DNA of 64,000 nt from Acetivibrio saccincola (GTDB lineage Bacteria > Bacillota > Clostridia > Acetivibrionales > Acetivibrionaceae): positions 434,001-498,000 of the forward strand of contig NZ_CP025197.1 in the NCBI RefSeq assembly GCF_002844395.1. Direction: 5' to 3'. Below, one piece after another: positions 1-7,844 of this stretch; the stretch's first letter is position 1; each line of letters opens with the position of its first letter. The position numbers and the translations under genes are program-made. The notes below the pieces were generated by a model that saw only the letters and a list, made by a program, of their open reading frames with translations, was not told the origin of the DNA and did no database searches.

Positions 1-53
1 GATTTGTTTTTGAGTTTTTTGGTTGATATTGCTATGTATCAGAGAAAGAAATT

Positions 54-920
54 TTGGTTCATAATGAAAAGGATTATTGCAGAAACTTTACTTCATTTTT
101 TAGGCTTGATAATAAAAAATATAAATTTGAAATGAATAATAATGACTTTGATGCAATTTCTATGTCTATCCTTCTGCAGTCAAGAAACGGAGTGAAAAGT
201 TATTACCATTATGACGGACTTGGCAGTACCAGACTTTTAACTGATGAAACACAGAGTATAACCGATACCTATACATATGATGCTTTTGGGAACATAATAT
301 CAAGTACAGGAAACACTGTAAACGAATTTTTGTTTACCGGAGAACAGTATGATGCAAATATAGGATTTTATTACCTGAGAGCAAGATATATGGATCCTTC
401 GGTAGGAAGATTCATAACGGCGGATCCATTTGGCGGGTTTATGTTTGAACCGTTAAGTCTGCACAAATACTTATATGCAAATGCAGACCCGGTAAACAAA
501 ATTGATCCGTCCGGATATTTTTCCATTCAGGAGTTTGCGACTACCCAGACCATACAGGGCATCATAAGCTCAGTTAATTGGAAGTGTATTGGAACTACCA
601 TACTGAGAAATGCTTTAAAAGGCCTGGTAAGAGGTATGATTTTTGGAGGTATTGATGCTTGGCTGGGTGGAGGCACTATAGAGGATATTGTAAACGGAAT
701 ATTAAGCGGAGGAATAACTGGCTTCTTATTAGGTCCATTGGCAATGATAAACAGGCTAAGGCCGGTATTTATAGCCTTTGGGCTTGGAAGCGGCATAAAA
801 GGTGTATACGATTCAATTAAGAACGGAGAATATGATCAGGCAGCATTTAGAGCAACATTTGTAATTTTAACGCTTTGGGAACTAAAGAAAGACCAGCTAA
901 TTAAAGTCAAGAGTTTTTAA
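54..920 (+). pseudogene. RHS core fragment, orphan tip 1 (5' part)
   Basis: C-terminal piece of an RHS-family polymorphic toxin. From about residue 42 it shows the typical core (YYHYDGLGSTRLL, then YDAFGNI, then FTGEQYD and YYLRARYMDPSVGRF) and a glycine-rich hydrophobic stretch before the toxin-processing region. It begins at a TTG with no upstream YD repeats, so it is cut on the 5' side; the first 40 residues do not look like RHS. After the codon for K279 it leaves the sequence shared with the second copy and stops after about 10 more residues. The matching Hint and toxin part resumes near 2789 beyond an IS110-type element, so this is one tip split by an insertion. It is probably not made as a functional protein. 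Confidence 0.85.
178..890 (+). repeat. 713-bp direct repeat, RHS core, copy A
   Basis: Aligns without gaps to 5158-5870 and differs at only a handful of bases by eye. Both copies share codon phase. It ends exactly where this copy is separated from its Hint domain. Such identity between toxin cassettes suggests recent duplication or gene conversion and gives a ready substrate for recombination that would swap toxin tips. Confidence 0.9.
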
Positions 921-1062
921 GAAAAAATTTTAAGAATTTTCTAAAACTCCTGACAGCGAAAAAAGGCACAACGACAAGACCACCTAAGATTAGTAGACAT
1001 AAAATAGCTGGCCTGAAATAGTAAATTGATCTTTGAAAACTAAACATCGAGTACAAGTACTA

Positions 1063-2351
1063 CTAAGCTGCTGTGTGCTTCGCTGCAAGCATTTGCGCGT
1101 GCTCTTGGGGAGAACGTAATTCGTAAGGCTTTCTATCCCTAAGAACAGCAAAAATATAATTAACAAGCTTACGCATAACAGCCCCCAAAGCTACTTTCTT
1201 GGGCTTGCTCTGGCATTTGTTTTTGTAATATTCCATCAGTACAGGGTTGCAAGCTGTTTTGTCCCGCTTGGTGCGGATATTAGCAAGAGCAATTGTGAAA
1301 AGTACTCTGCGAAGCAGTCTTGACCCCCTTTTTGACATCTTGTTTTGTGTGCCGGTAAACTCTCCGGACTGCATTACAGAGGGGTCAATACCGAAATAAG
1401 CAACTAGCTTGCCTGGCTTTGAAAAGGCTGAAAAGTCGCCAATTTCAGCCAGAATGGTAACAGCAGAGATAAGTCCTATACCTGGAATGCTTTGTAGAAG
1501 CTCGAGAGTCAGTGCCAGCATGGGCATGTCCTTTGCCATACTTCAATAATCAATGAACGAATGGCTTTGAGGACTTTCTCAAGGTTTTCTTCCAAGGTTT
1601 TAATCATAGAGATATACACACCAAGCATGGCAACATTTGAAGAGTTACTAATGCTTAAAGGTGCAAATTCTTTGGCCTTGGAATTCAAAAGCTCATACTT
1701 TGCAGTTGCCCATTTAAGGCTTCTGCGGGAATTCTTCTGTATCAGTGCAATCAACTTGTTTCTGTTCGCTTTAAGAATATGCACAGGTGCAGGATATTTC
1801 TCCAATACTGCAAGAGCAGCCTTTGAAAAGATATTAGGGAATACATCCTTGAAGTTTAGCATGAGTTGGTCAACAATACCCATAAGCCTGTTTTTGTAAG
1901 CAGTAAGTTCGTCAGAGAGCTTGTAGTACTGGCGGCAAAGGCTTCGCAGACATTCAATATCCTCGTCGGGGATATTGGTAGTTTTAAGCTCCTGAAATCT
2001 GTATAGCAGAGCAATTTTCCGGGCATCCACTTTATCATTTTTCACTTTCCTTATTCCAATATTTTTGATAGAATCAGTTTGGATGGGGTTTATGACAGAA
2101 ACCTCAAATCCAGCTTTATAAAGTGAATGGAAAAGGATTTTGTGATAGTGTCCAGTGGATTCCATGACGACGAAAGGCCTAGAATCAAAGTCCTTTTCCG
2201 TTTTTTTCAGTAATTCAACGGCTCTTTCAACGTCAGTACTGGAATCATGGCGGATCTTCATGCGGGCAATTACTTCATTGGATGGAGAAAGAATTGCCAT
2301 CTCACTGAAGAACTTGCCGACATCGATTCCGGCGATGGGTCTAAAATTCAT
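1063..2351 (-). pseudogene. IS110-family transposase, frameshifted
   Basis: Read from 2351 down, the start follows a strong AAAGGAGG. The N-terminal part carries the RuvC-like DEDD fold: IAGIDVGK (first D), VMESTGHYH (E) and KNDKVDARKIA (last acids). The C-terminal Transposase_20 part begins with LQSIPGIGLISAVTILAEIG, reading frame 1063-1539, with the conserved FGIDPSV and SKRGSRLLRR segments. The two halves lie in different frames and meet within 1509-1539, where the upstream frame ends in a stop. A single-base indel in the linker explains this. Family length of about 430 residues is met if the frames are joined. The element is probably inactive in cis unless the shift is an assembly error. 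Confidence 0.85.
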
Positions 2352-2691
2352 AAAAATGCCTCCTTTGTAAGATTAATGGACTTAAAAGACTCCATTCCTT
2401 CTCATGTAAGTAAACAACCTTGCGTGTGACACGAGGAGCCAGCTGAAATGCTGGCCTCAACCAGCCAAATCATTTAGACTTACCGGAATGGATAAATACT
2501 CTTTCTTACGGGTAGTCGGCCCAATAAGGTCCGTCCCAGGAGTGATTACAAACACTCTCCAAGTCCGGAAAATATTATACATGATTGACAAGGTTCAGGC
2601 CAGACGAAAGCTAGCAAGCGGTTATAGATGGGGAACCGCAGGCGGCAGGATTTGAAAGCCGCCGCCATCCCCTAGGGGATGGCACATAGAA
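2352..2691 (-). ncRNA. candidate IS110 bridge RNA region
   Basis: Non-coding stretch between the transposase start and the element end, where IS110-subgroup elements encode their bridge RNA. Several stems can be seen: 2435-2459 (GCCAGC with GCTGGC), 2539-2560 (GGAGTG with CACTCTCC), 2641-2663 (GGCGGC with GCCGCC), and a 20-base perfect palindrome at 2664-2683 (arms GCCATCCCC and GGGGATGGC). It is more GC-rich than its surroundings. Strand is assumed to be that of the transposase. Loop positions for target and donor pairing were not assigned. Confidence 0.5.
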
Positions 2692-2746
2692 GTGCTTGAT
2701 GTTTAGAAAAGCAACAAATATGACATTATGTTAACAGGGTCGAACA

Positions 2747-3541
2747 GTGGCAAAAGTCACTGATGAAATAACAATATTAATTGTACAAGGAGTATGGGAT
2801 AAGCGGGCTTGCTTTACAGAGGAAACTCTAGTGCTGACGGAAGATGGCTATAAGCAGATAAAGGATATACAGGAGGGATACCTTGTATATTCGGAGAATG
2901 TTGAAACGGGCGAAAAAGGCTTGAAGAAAGTTGTCAAAGTGTTTGTGAGGGAAGTACACAAGCTTATTCATGTATATGTTGATGGTGAGGAAATAAACAC
3001 TACTGATACGCATCCGTTCTGGGTTGAAGGCAAGGGCTGGATAGAGGCCGGTGAATTAAAAACAGGAGATGTATTAAGGCTTTATACAGGTGAGTTGAAA
3101 ACTGTAGAAAAAGTTGAAATAGAGGTTTTCGACAGACCGGTAAAGGTATATAATTTTGAAGTAGAGGATTGGCATACTTATTATGTGACAGAACAGGGAG
3201 TTTTGGTACATAATGCGAAGAATTATGATGGGAATGGTAAAACTGGAAATACTAATAAACCTAAGCCTAGAAACAAGCCAAAACAGCAAGGTACACCTAA
3301 CTCGGTTGAAATTCAGAGAGATGCCAATGGAAACATAATCAAGTATACAGAATATGGTCCAGATGGTGAGTTTGTTAAAGAGGTTAGGTTGACAGGAAAA
3401 GAGCATGGAAATATACCTAGACCGAATGTAAAAGAGCCAAATTTCAATGTTAATCCAAAGACAGGAGAAATATTTCATAATGGATATAAAGTAAGACCTG
3501 CTGAACCTTGGGAGATTCCAAAATATATGGGGAGTGAGTAA
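2747..3541 (+). pseudogene. Hint domain plus toxin end, RHS tip 1 (3' part)
   Basis: Severed C-terminal half of the RHS tip. From about residue 20 a Hint (hedgehog/intein-type) module runs from RACFTEETLVLTEDG through THPFWVEGKGW and FEVEDWHTYYVTEQGVLVHNA, the usual self-processing unit before a polymorphic toxin. The last 110 residues are the variable toxin: low-complexity KPKPRNKPK, then YTEYGPDGEFVKEV, KEHGNIPRPNVKEP and NPKTGEIFHNGYKVRP. I cannot assign the toxin to a named family. The GTG start is only the first one open after the insertion and is probably not used. The stop overlaps the next gene by 8 bases, the usual toxin-immunity coupling. Confidence 0.8.
2789..3240 (+). repeat. 452-bp direct repeat, Hint domain, copy A
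   Basis: Gap-free match to 5871-6322, less perfect than the RHS core repeat, with changes clustered around 2870-2950. It ends inside the NYDGNG codons, exactly at the border to the variable toxin. The repeat therefore marks the conserved stem onto which different toxin ends are attached. Confidence 0.85.
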
Positions 3542-4001
3542 AATGGTATTATTTGATGATGGATTAATAAAAGAATATGTTGAATGGAAAAACGCGAATC
3601 CTGATAATTTTTCTTGGTGGAACTTTGTAAATATGAAAGCTGATTTAGATGTTGCATTAGCTTTTGCAAAATTTTACTCACCAGAAGTTATCAATATTGA
3701 AGGTTATTTCCTTCTAAAAGATAAATTCTCAAAAAAACTTTTTGAGTTTTGGAAAAAAGAATGTAATAATAGTAAAATTGATGTAGAAAAGATGATGAAT
3801 ATTTACCAGTTAAAAGATTTCTTTCATATAAATGCTCAGGATATAGAGAATATTGATGAAAAATTAAAAGCTCTTGGAAATGTGCTAAAATTTTTTTGGG
3901 AGATGAGTTTTAGTCGCAGATATCCAGATAAGCAAGTAAAAGTGGAAGTTTTTGAGGAAAATGATGGAGAGCTTTTTATTACGGTTTATGAAATAAGCTG
4001 A
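3534..4001 (+). CDS. probable immunity protein for RHS toxin 1
   Basis: A 155-residue acidic, soluble-looking protein whose start overlaps the toxin end by 8 bases. It has no signal peptide or membrane segment. Tryptophans near the N terminus (YVEWKNANPDNFSWWNF) and a C-terminal strand-rich end (VKVEVFEENDGELFITVYEIS) are visible. I do not recognise the family. The role is inferred only from position: immediately downstream of, and translationally coupled to, a polymorphic toxin end. It would act in the cytoplasm by binding the cognate toxin. Since the toxin is cut off from its N-terminal part, the gene may persist as an orphan immunity gene. Confidence 0.7.
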   Translation: MSKMVLFDDGLIKEYVEWKNANPDNFSWWNFVNMKADLDVALAFAKFYSPEVINIEGYFLLKDKFSKKLFEFWKKECNNSKIDVEKMMNIYQLKDFFHINAQDIENIDEKLKALGNVLKFFWEMSFSRRYPDKQVKVEVFEENDGELFITVYEIS

Positions 4002-4595
4002 TTGTTAAAATGAATGCAACATCTGCTAAGTAAATTATAATTTGATATAAAGTCCTTGAATATAATATGATTTGTAACTCTTCGTACTTTGTTTATCGAA
4101 GATAGAGGAAAGTCAAGAGTAAATGATTTGAATTTCGGATGAAGATAGCTTTTAAATTTTCTCAAAATAGAGCAATAGTTTCAAGGAAAGGAAGATTTAA
4201 TCTATTTGTAAGTGCTGCAAAGTTTAGGTTTACATAAATACATAATTAAATATAATTACATTAGTTTACCTGTATAAAACCAATAGTAATTATAAGATAT
4301 CATTATATCAAAATATTTGTATAGCAAGGATTTGATATTATGAGTAGAAGAAAGCTTGAAATAAGTGAAAAAATTAACACATATGAAGAACTTGAAGCTT
4401 TATATAGAGATTGCAAAGATGCAAAATTCAGAATGAGAATGCTTGCTGTATTGCAGACTTGGGATGGGAAACCAAGCTTTGAGACAGCTGTATAGTTTAG
4501 ATTTTCATAAATATAATTTTATCAGCTACCATAATATACAAACATTTACATAAGAGTTGTTAAGCTTATGGCTAGAAGAAACTTTAGACTGTTAA
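4002..4595. other. gene-poor stretch with transposon debris
   Basis: AT-rich spacer between immunity gene 1 and RHS tip 2. Besides the transposase remnant at 4340-4495, a second start-like MARRNF sequence sits at 4567 and stops after 11 codons. Segments near 4205-4260 and 4487-4545 resemble each other (a GCTG..AGTTTAGRTTTWCATAAATA pattern), which suggests decayed copies of the same element end. No intact gene seen. Confidence 0.6.
4340..4495 (+). pseudogene. IS630-like transposase N-terminal remnant
   Basis: A 51-codon frame starting MSRRKLEISEKINTYEELEA and containing RMRMLAVLQTWDGKPSFETA. This resembles the N-terminal helix-turn-helix of IS630-type transposases, where a YK.A.D.R.R.RLLAVL..W.GK.S pattern is common. 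It ends in a premature TAG and nothing of the DDE domain follows. The family call rests on this short pattern only. Confidence 0.5.
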
Positions 4596-5157
4596 CTCTT
4601 TGAAAGAATAAACTATATAGGACCTTCAGGTAACAGGATAAAAGTAGTTGAAAATACAGGCAGGACCGTTGATTATGAATATGACAAATTATACAGGCTT
4701 GTTAAGGAGACAATTACTCAGTCTGATGGTAAAACAAGGGTCATAAGCTATACTTATGATGCAGTAGGCAACAGGCTTGAAAAGAATGACGATGGAGTTA
4801 TAACCAAATACAAGTATGACAAAAATGACAGATTGTTGACAGAAGGAGAAAGTAAGTACTCATATGATGACAACGGTAACCTTATAAGTAAAACCGGTCC
4901 GGATGAAACCACAATTTATGAATACGATTATGAAAACAGGCTTATTCTTTCTAAAACAACAACTATACAAGGAATAAACAGGGTTGAATACACCTATGAT
5001 GTATTTGGAAACAGGGTACAAAAAGTTATAGATGAAGTAAATGTTATAAATTATGTTGTGGATTTAAACACATTGTATGCCAGGGTATTGGAAGAAAGGG
5101 ATGCTGACGGTAATTTAATTGCGGCATATGTGCACAGCGATATGGGGGTTATTCTAC

Positions 5158-5870
5158 AGTCAAGAAACGGAGTGAAAAGTTATTACCATTATGACGGACT
5201 TGGCAGTACCAGACTTTTAACTGATGAAACACAGAGTATAACCGATACCTATACATATGATGCTTTTGGGAACATAATATCAAGTACAGGAAACACTGTA
5301 AACGAATTTTTGTTTACCGGAGAACAGTATGATGCAAATATAGGATTTTATTACCTGAGAGCAAGATATATGGATCCTTCGGTAGGAAGATTCATAACGG
5401 CGGATCCATTTGGCGGGTTTATGTTTGAACCGTTAAGTCTGCACAAATACTTATATGCAAATGCAGACCCGGTAAACAAAATTGATCCGTCCGGATATTT
5501 TTCCATTCAGGAGCTTGCGACTACCCAGACCATACAGGGCATCATAAGCTCAGTTAATTGGAAGTGTATTGGAATTACCATACTGAGAAATGCTTTAAAA
5601 GGCCTGGTAAGAGGTATGATTTTTGGAGGTATTGATGCTTGGCTGGGTGGAGGCACTATAGAGGATATTGTAAACGGAATATTAAGCGGAGGAATAACTG
5701 GCTTCTTATTAGGTCCATTGGCAATGATAAACAGGCTAAGACCGGTATTTATAGCCTTTGGGCTTGGAAACGGCATAAAAGGTGTATACGATTCAATTAA
5801 GAACGGAGAATATGATCAGGCAGCATTTAGAGCAACATTTGTAATTTTAACGCTTTGGGAACTAAAGAAA
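5158..5870 (+). repeat. 713-bp direct repeat, RHS core, copy B
   Basis: Partner of 178-890. Here the core runs uninterrupted into the Hint domain (LWELKKGVWDKRACF), which shows what tip 1 probably looked like before its insertion. Confidence 0.9.
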
Positions 5871-6322
5871 GGAGTATGGGATAAGCGGGCTTGCTTTACA
5901 GAGGAAACTCTAGTGCTGACGGAAGATGGCTATAAGCAGATAAAGGATATACAGGAAGAAGATTTTGTATATTCAGAGAATGTTGAGACAGGCGAAAAAG
6001 GCTTAAAGAAAGTTGCTAAAGTATTTGTGAGGGAAGTACACAAGCTTATTCATGTATATGTTGATGGTGAGGAAATAAACACTACTGATACGCATCCGTT
6101 CTGGGTTGAAGGCAAGGACTGGATAGAGGCCGGTGAATTAAAAACAGGAGATGTATTAAGGCTTTATACAGGTGAGTTGAAAACTGTAGAAAAAGTTGAA
6201 ATAGAGGTTTTCGACAGACCGGTAAAGGTATATAATTTTGAAGTAGAGGATTGGCATACTTATTATGTGACAGAACAGGGAGTTTTGGTACATAATGCGA
6301 AGAATTATGATGGGAATGGTAA
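5871..6322 (+). repeat. 452-bp direct repeat, Hint domain, copy B
   Basis: Partner of 2789-3240 and directly joined to the core repeat, so the shared block is 1165 bases long here. Downstream sequences of the two copies are unrelated toxins. Confidence 0.85.
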
Positions 6323-6669
6323 CACAGGAGTTGGTAATAGGGGAACGCGTAGTACTGGGTTCACGAATACTCAAAATGCATCCCAATCTGTTGCTAAGCA
6401 GTTTAATGGCAAATTAACTGAATTAAAGAATGGATATAAGGTTGAGATTCCTAATCCAGCAGGAGGCAATAAGCCTATAGTAGTTAGAATTATGAATGAA
6501 GGTTCTGGAGGACGTACTCAACCATACTTCAGAGTTAGTATTGACGGAAAGGGCTCATATACACTTGACGGTTTATTATCTTCTGATCGGGCACTTACAC
6601 ATATAGATATGACTGATTCTTTTCTGGAGCAAATAACTAAAATAATAAATAATATAGGTAGGTGAGAGA

Positions 6670-7074
6670 ATGAGCGAGTTAATTGAAACATTAAACTTAT
6701 TATGGGCGGGATCTATTAAAAGAATAGATTTTAATTTACTAAAGCATTCTATTTCATTAGATATAGAAGTAATTGAAAATGCAAGTGTGTTAAAATATGA
6801 GGTGATATTTGAGGGAGTATCTGCTTATTTCTTTTCCAATAATGAAGGCGATGAAAGGCTACAAATTGAACCGTATGATGAAGGCGACTATCTCGAATTG
6901 ACATCAATACATTACATTAAGGAGGGAATCGGAAATATTATTATAGAATCACAGCGAGAAAAGTGGACAAAGAACTGGTATGCATCAGCTAATTTTGTAT
7001 TAGAGATTTGGAGCTCATATTTATTTATTGAGGCTAAAAGTTTGTCAGTGAACGGTAGGACTTTTAAAGCATAA
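6670..7074 (+). CDS. probable immunity protein for RHS toxin 2
   Basis: A 134-residue soluble protein starting 4 bases after the toxin stop, behind a GGTGAGAG ribosome site. Composition is acidic with regular hydrophobic strands (SISLDIEVIENASVLKYEVIFEGVSAYFF, seen in parts), consistent with a small beta-rich binding protein, perhaps of the YxiG-like group, but I am not sure of that. The role as cognate immunity protein is inferred from its position. A rho-independent terminator closes the unit at 7095. Confidence 0.7.
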   Translation: MSELIETLNLLWAGSIKRIDFNLLKHSISLDIEVIENASVLKYEVIFEGVSAYFFSNNEGDERLQIEPYDEGDYLELTSIHYIKEGIGNIIIESQREKWTKNWYASANFVLEIWSSYLFIEAKSLSVNGRTFKA

Positions 7075-7094
7075 TTTCTGATTTATTGTTACAT

Positions 7095-7134
7095 ACCCGG
7101 CAAGCCAATAAAACGGTAAGCTGGGTTTCTTTTT
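7095..7134 (+). terminator. terminator after immunity gene 2
   Basis: Stem CCCGGC (7096-7101) with GCTGGG (7120-7125), then a TTTCTTTTT tract. The same terminator with a different G-U pair stands at 14780, which supports a conserved RNA structure. Confidence 0.75.
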
Positions 7135-7142
7135 ATCCATGC

Positions 7143-7172
7143 TTGACAAAACGTAGTACAATGTGATACAAT
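7143..7172 (+). promoter_or_regulatory. sigma-A-type promoter of phage-like module 1
   Basis: TTGACA at 7143-7148, an 18-base spacer and TACAAT at 7167-7172, about 30 bases before the GGAGG of the next gene. The same promoter appears at 14829. Confidence 0.7.
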
Positions 7173-7203
7173 AAAACCAACAAGAAATACAGGAGGTGCA
7201 ATG

Positions 7204-7593
7204 ATGTCCACAGAAAAGGATAGTATGCTACGGGTAAGGCTTACACAAAGGCAGTCGGATGAATTGGACGCTATCATTAATGAGCTTCAGGCTCAGATGC
7301 CGGAGGCAAGTGTTACCACATCAAGCATAGCAAGATACGCTCTGGAGAAATATGTAAGCGACCATATCGCGAAGCGTGATGGTACCAAGATTTTCATTGA
7401 AATTAGTACAGCAGATGCCACAGAAGAGGACATAAAGAATCTATATGGCCTTCTTTCCAAGTTGTTTGACGAAACCAAGGAAAATTACTCGCAAATGGTT
7501 CATTACATGGTTGGGGAGATTTTAGAGCCTCTGATGATGAAAATGGCAAGACTCATGAAGCTAAAGAAGCCGGAGGTGAAGGCGAATGAGTAA
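7204..7593 (+). CDS. small regulator-like protein, module copy 1
   Basis: 129 residues, soluble, charged. The N-terminal MLRVRLTQRQSDELDAI and SSIARYALEKYVSDH patterns recall ribbon-helix-helix regulators: a short strand, then two helices with a serine-started second helix. The C-terminal half is helical and basic at the end (LKKPEVKANE). The ATG at 7204 is preferred over 7201 for its 7-base distance from GGAGG and because the second copy has ATG only there. The gene overlaps the zinc-ribbon gene by 8 bases. It may control the module promoter; this is inference. Confidence 0.75.
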   Translation: MSTEKDSMLRVRLTQRQSDELDAIINELQAQMPEASVTTSSIARYALEKYVSDHIAKRDGTKIFIEISTADATEEDIKNLYGLLSKLFDETKENYSQMVHYMVGEILEPLMMKMARLMKLKKPEVKANE

Positions 7594-7723
7594 GAAGAAG
7601 TACATTGTACGCTGCCCTCACTGCAATCACAGGGTATTTGATGCCGATTATGCTGATGTTGAAATCAAATGCCCGGTATGCAGGAAGGTTTTTGAAGTAA
7701 AGCTGGAGAAAAAGGCGGGGTAA
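7586..7723 (+). CDS. 45-residue zinc-ribbon protein, copy 1
   Basis: Short frame starting MSKKKYIVRCPHCNHRVFDA with CPHC and CPVC knuckles 20 residues apart, a four-cysteine zinc ribbon of the Com/rubredoxin-like type seen in phages. The start overlaps the previous stop by 8 bases, indicating coupled translation. The duplicate at 15272 is preserved with 44 of 45 residues, which argues that this is a real gene. Confidence 0.8.
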   Translation: MSKKKYIVRCPHCNHRVFDADYADVEIKCPVCRKVFEVKLEKKAG

Positions 7724-7726
7724 AAA

Positions 7727-7777
7727 GTGAATAAATCTGGCACAGAGCCACAAAGGGAGCGAATGACTCACCTATAG
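7727..7777 (+). CDS. possible 16-codon leader peptide, copy 1
   Basis: GTG frame of 16 codons, NKSGTEPQRERMTHL after the start, whose TAG overlaps the first bases of the hairpin at 7776. The second copy at 15412 keeps the frame with one amino-acid change (R to Q). The ribosome site is weak (AAAAAG). The link to the hairpin suggests a leader/attenuator arrangement, not proven. Confidence 0.35.
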   Translation: MNKSGTEPQRERMTHL

Positions 7778-7816
7778 AGCCTGGCAGATAGTCTTAAAAA
7801 ACTATTTGTCGGGCTC
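7776..7816 (+). terminator. hairpin before primase gene, copy 1
   Basis: Arms AGAGCCTGGCAGATAGT and ACTATTTGTCGGGCTCT form a long stem with a small A-rich loop, followed by an interrupted T tract. In the copy at 15461 one base changes so that a U-G pair becomes U-A, so pairing is conserved. It could be a terminator or attenuator upstream of the primase gene. Confidence 0.65.
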
Positions 7817-7844
7817 TATTTATTTTCCCGGCAAGTGAAGTGAG

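Larger units (their letters stand above)
1041..2705 (-). mobile_element. IS110-family element no. 1, inserted in RHS tip 1
   Basis: Bounds are set by an imperfect inverted pair: 1041-1054 reads TAAACATCGAGTAC and 2692-2705 reads GTGCTTGATGTTTA, matching 12 of 14 when reversed. Inside are a frameshifted DEDD transposase on the minus strand and about 340 bases of structured non-coding DNA upstream of it, the layout of the IS110 subgroup. Flanking RHS sequence resumes only near 2789, so either extra bases flank the element or the true ends lie a little outside. The exact termini and target core are uncertain. Confidence 0.7.
4596..6665 (+). pseudogene. RHS repeat/core, Hint and toxin: orphan tip 2
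   Basis: Open in one frame from 4596, but the first methionine is at 4833 inside the YD repeats, so the gene lacks its own start and N-terminal region. Order: YD repeats (GRTVDYEYDKLYRL, YTYDAVGNRLEK, YSYDDNGNLISK), RHS core, hydrophobic glycine-rich segment, Hint module (about residues 350-486 counted from 4833), then a toxin of about 125 residues with GNKPIVVRIMNEGSGG, YFRVSIDGKGSYTLDG and SSDRALTHIDM. The toxin family is not recognised. Full RHS proteins run to 1500-3000 residues, so this is a displaced tip, normally rescued by recombination with a complete gene elsewhere. The sense of the frame is intact to the end, 4 bases before the immunity gene. Confidence 0.85.

Noticed and set aside
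527-796. 89-aa minus-strand frame inside the RHS core, repeated at 5507-5776
   Set aside because: It is opposite a well-supported gene, is repeated only because the core is repeated, and has no ribosome site.
2400-2700. Group II intron end beside the RHS gene
   Set aside because: The region is structured, but there is no reverse-transcriptase gene and no recognisable domain V. It lies upstream of an IS110 transposase, which explains it better.
3074-3478. 134-aa minus-strand frame under toxin 1
   Set aside because: Opposite the Hint/toxin frame and partly duplicated with it (6156-6386). No independent support.
7143-7162. First TACAAT (7157-7162) as -10 box
   Set aside because: It lies only eight bases from TTGACA. 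The second TACAAT at 7167-7172 has a normal spacer.
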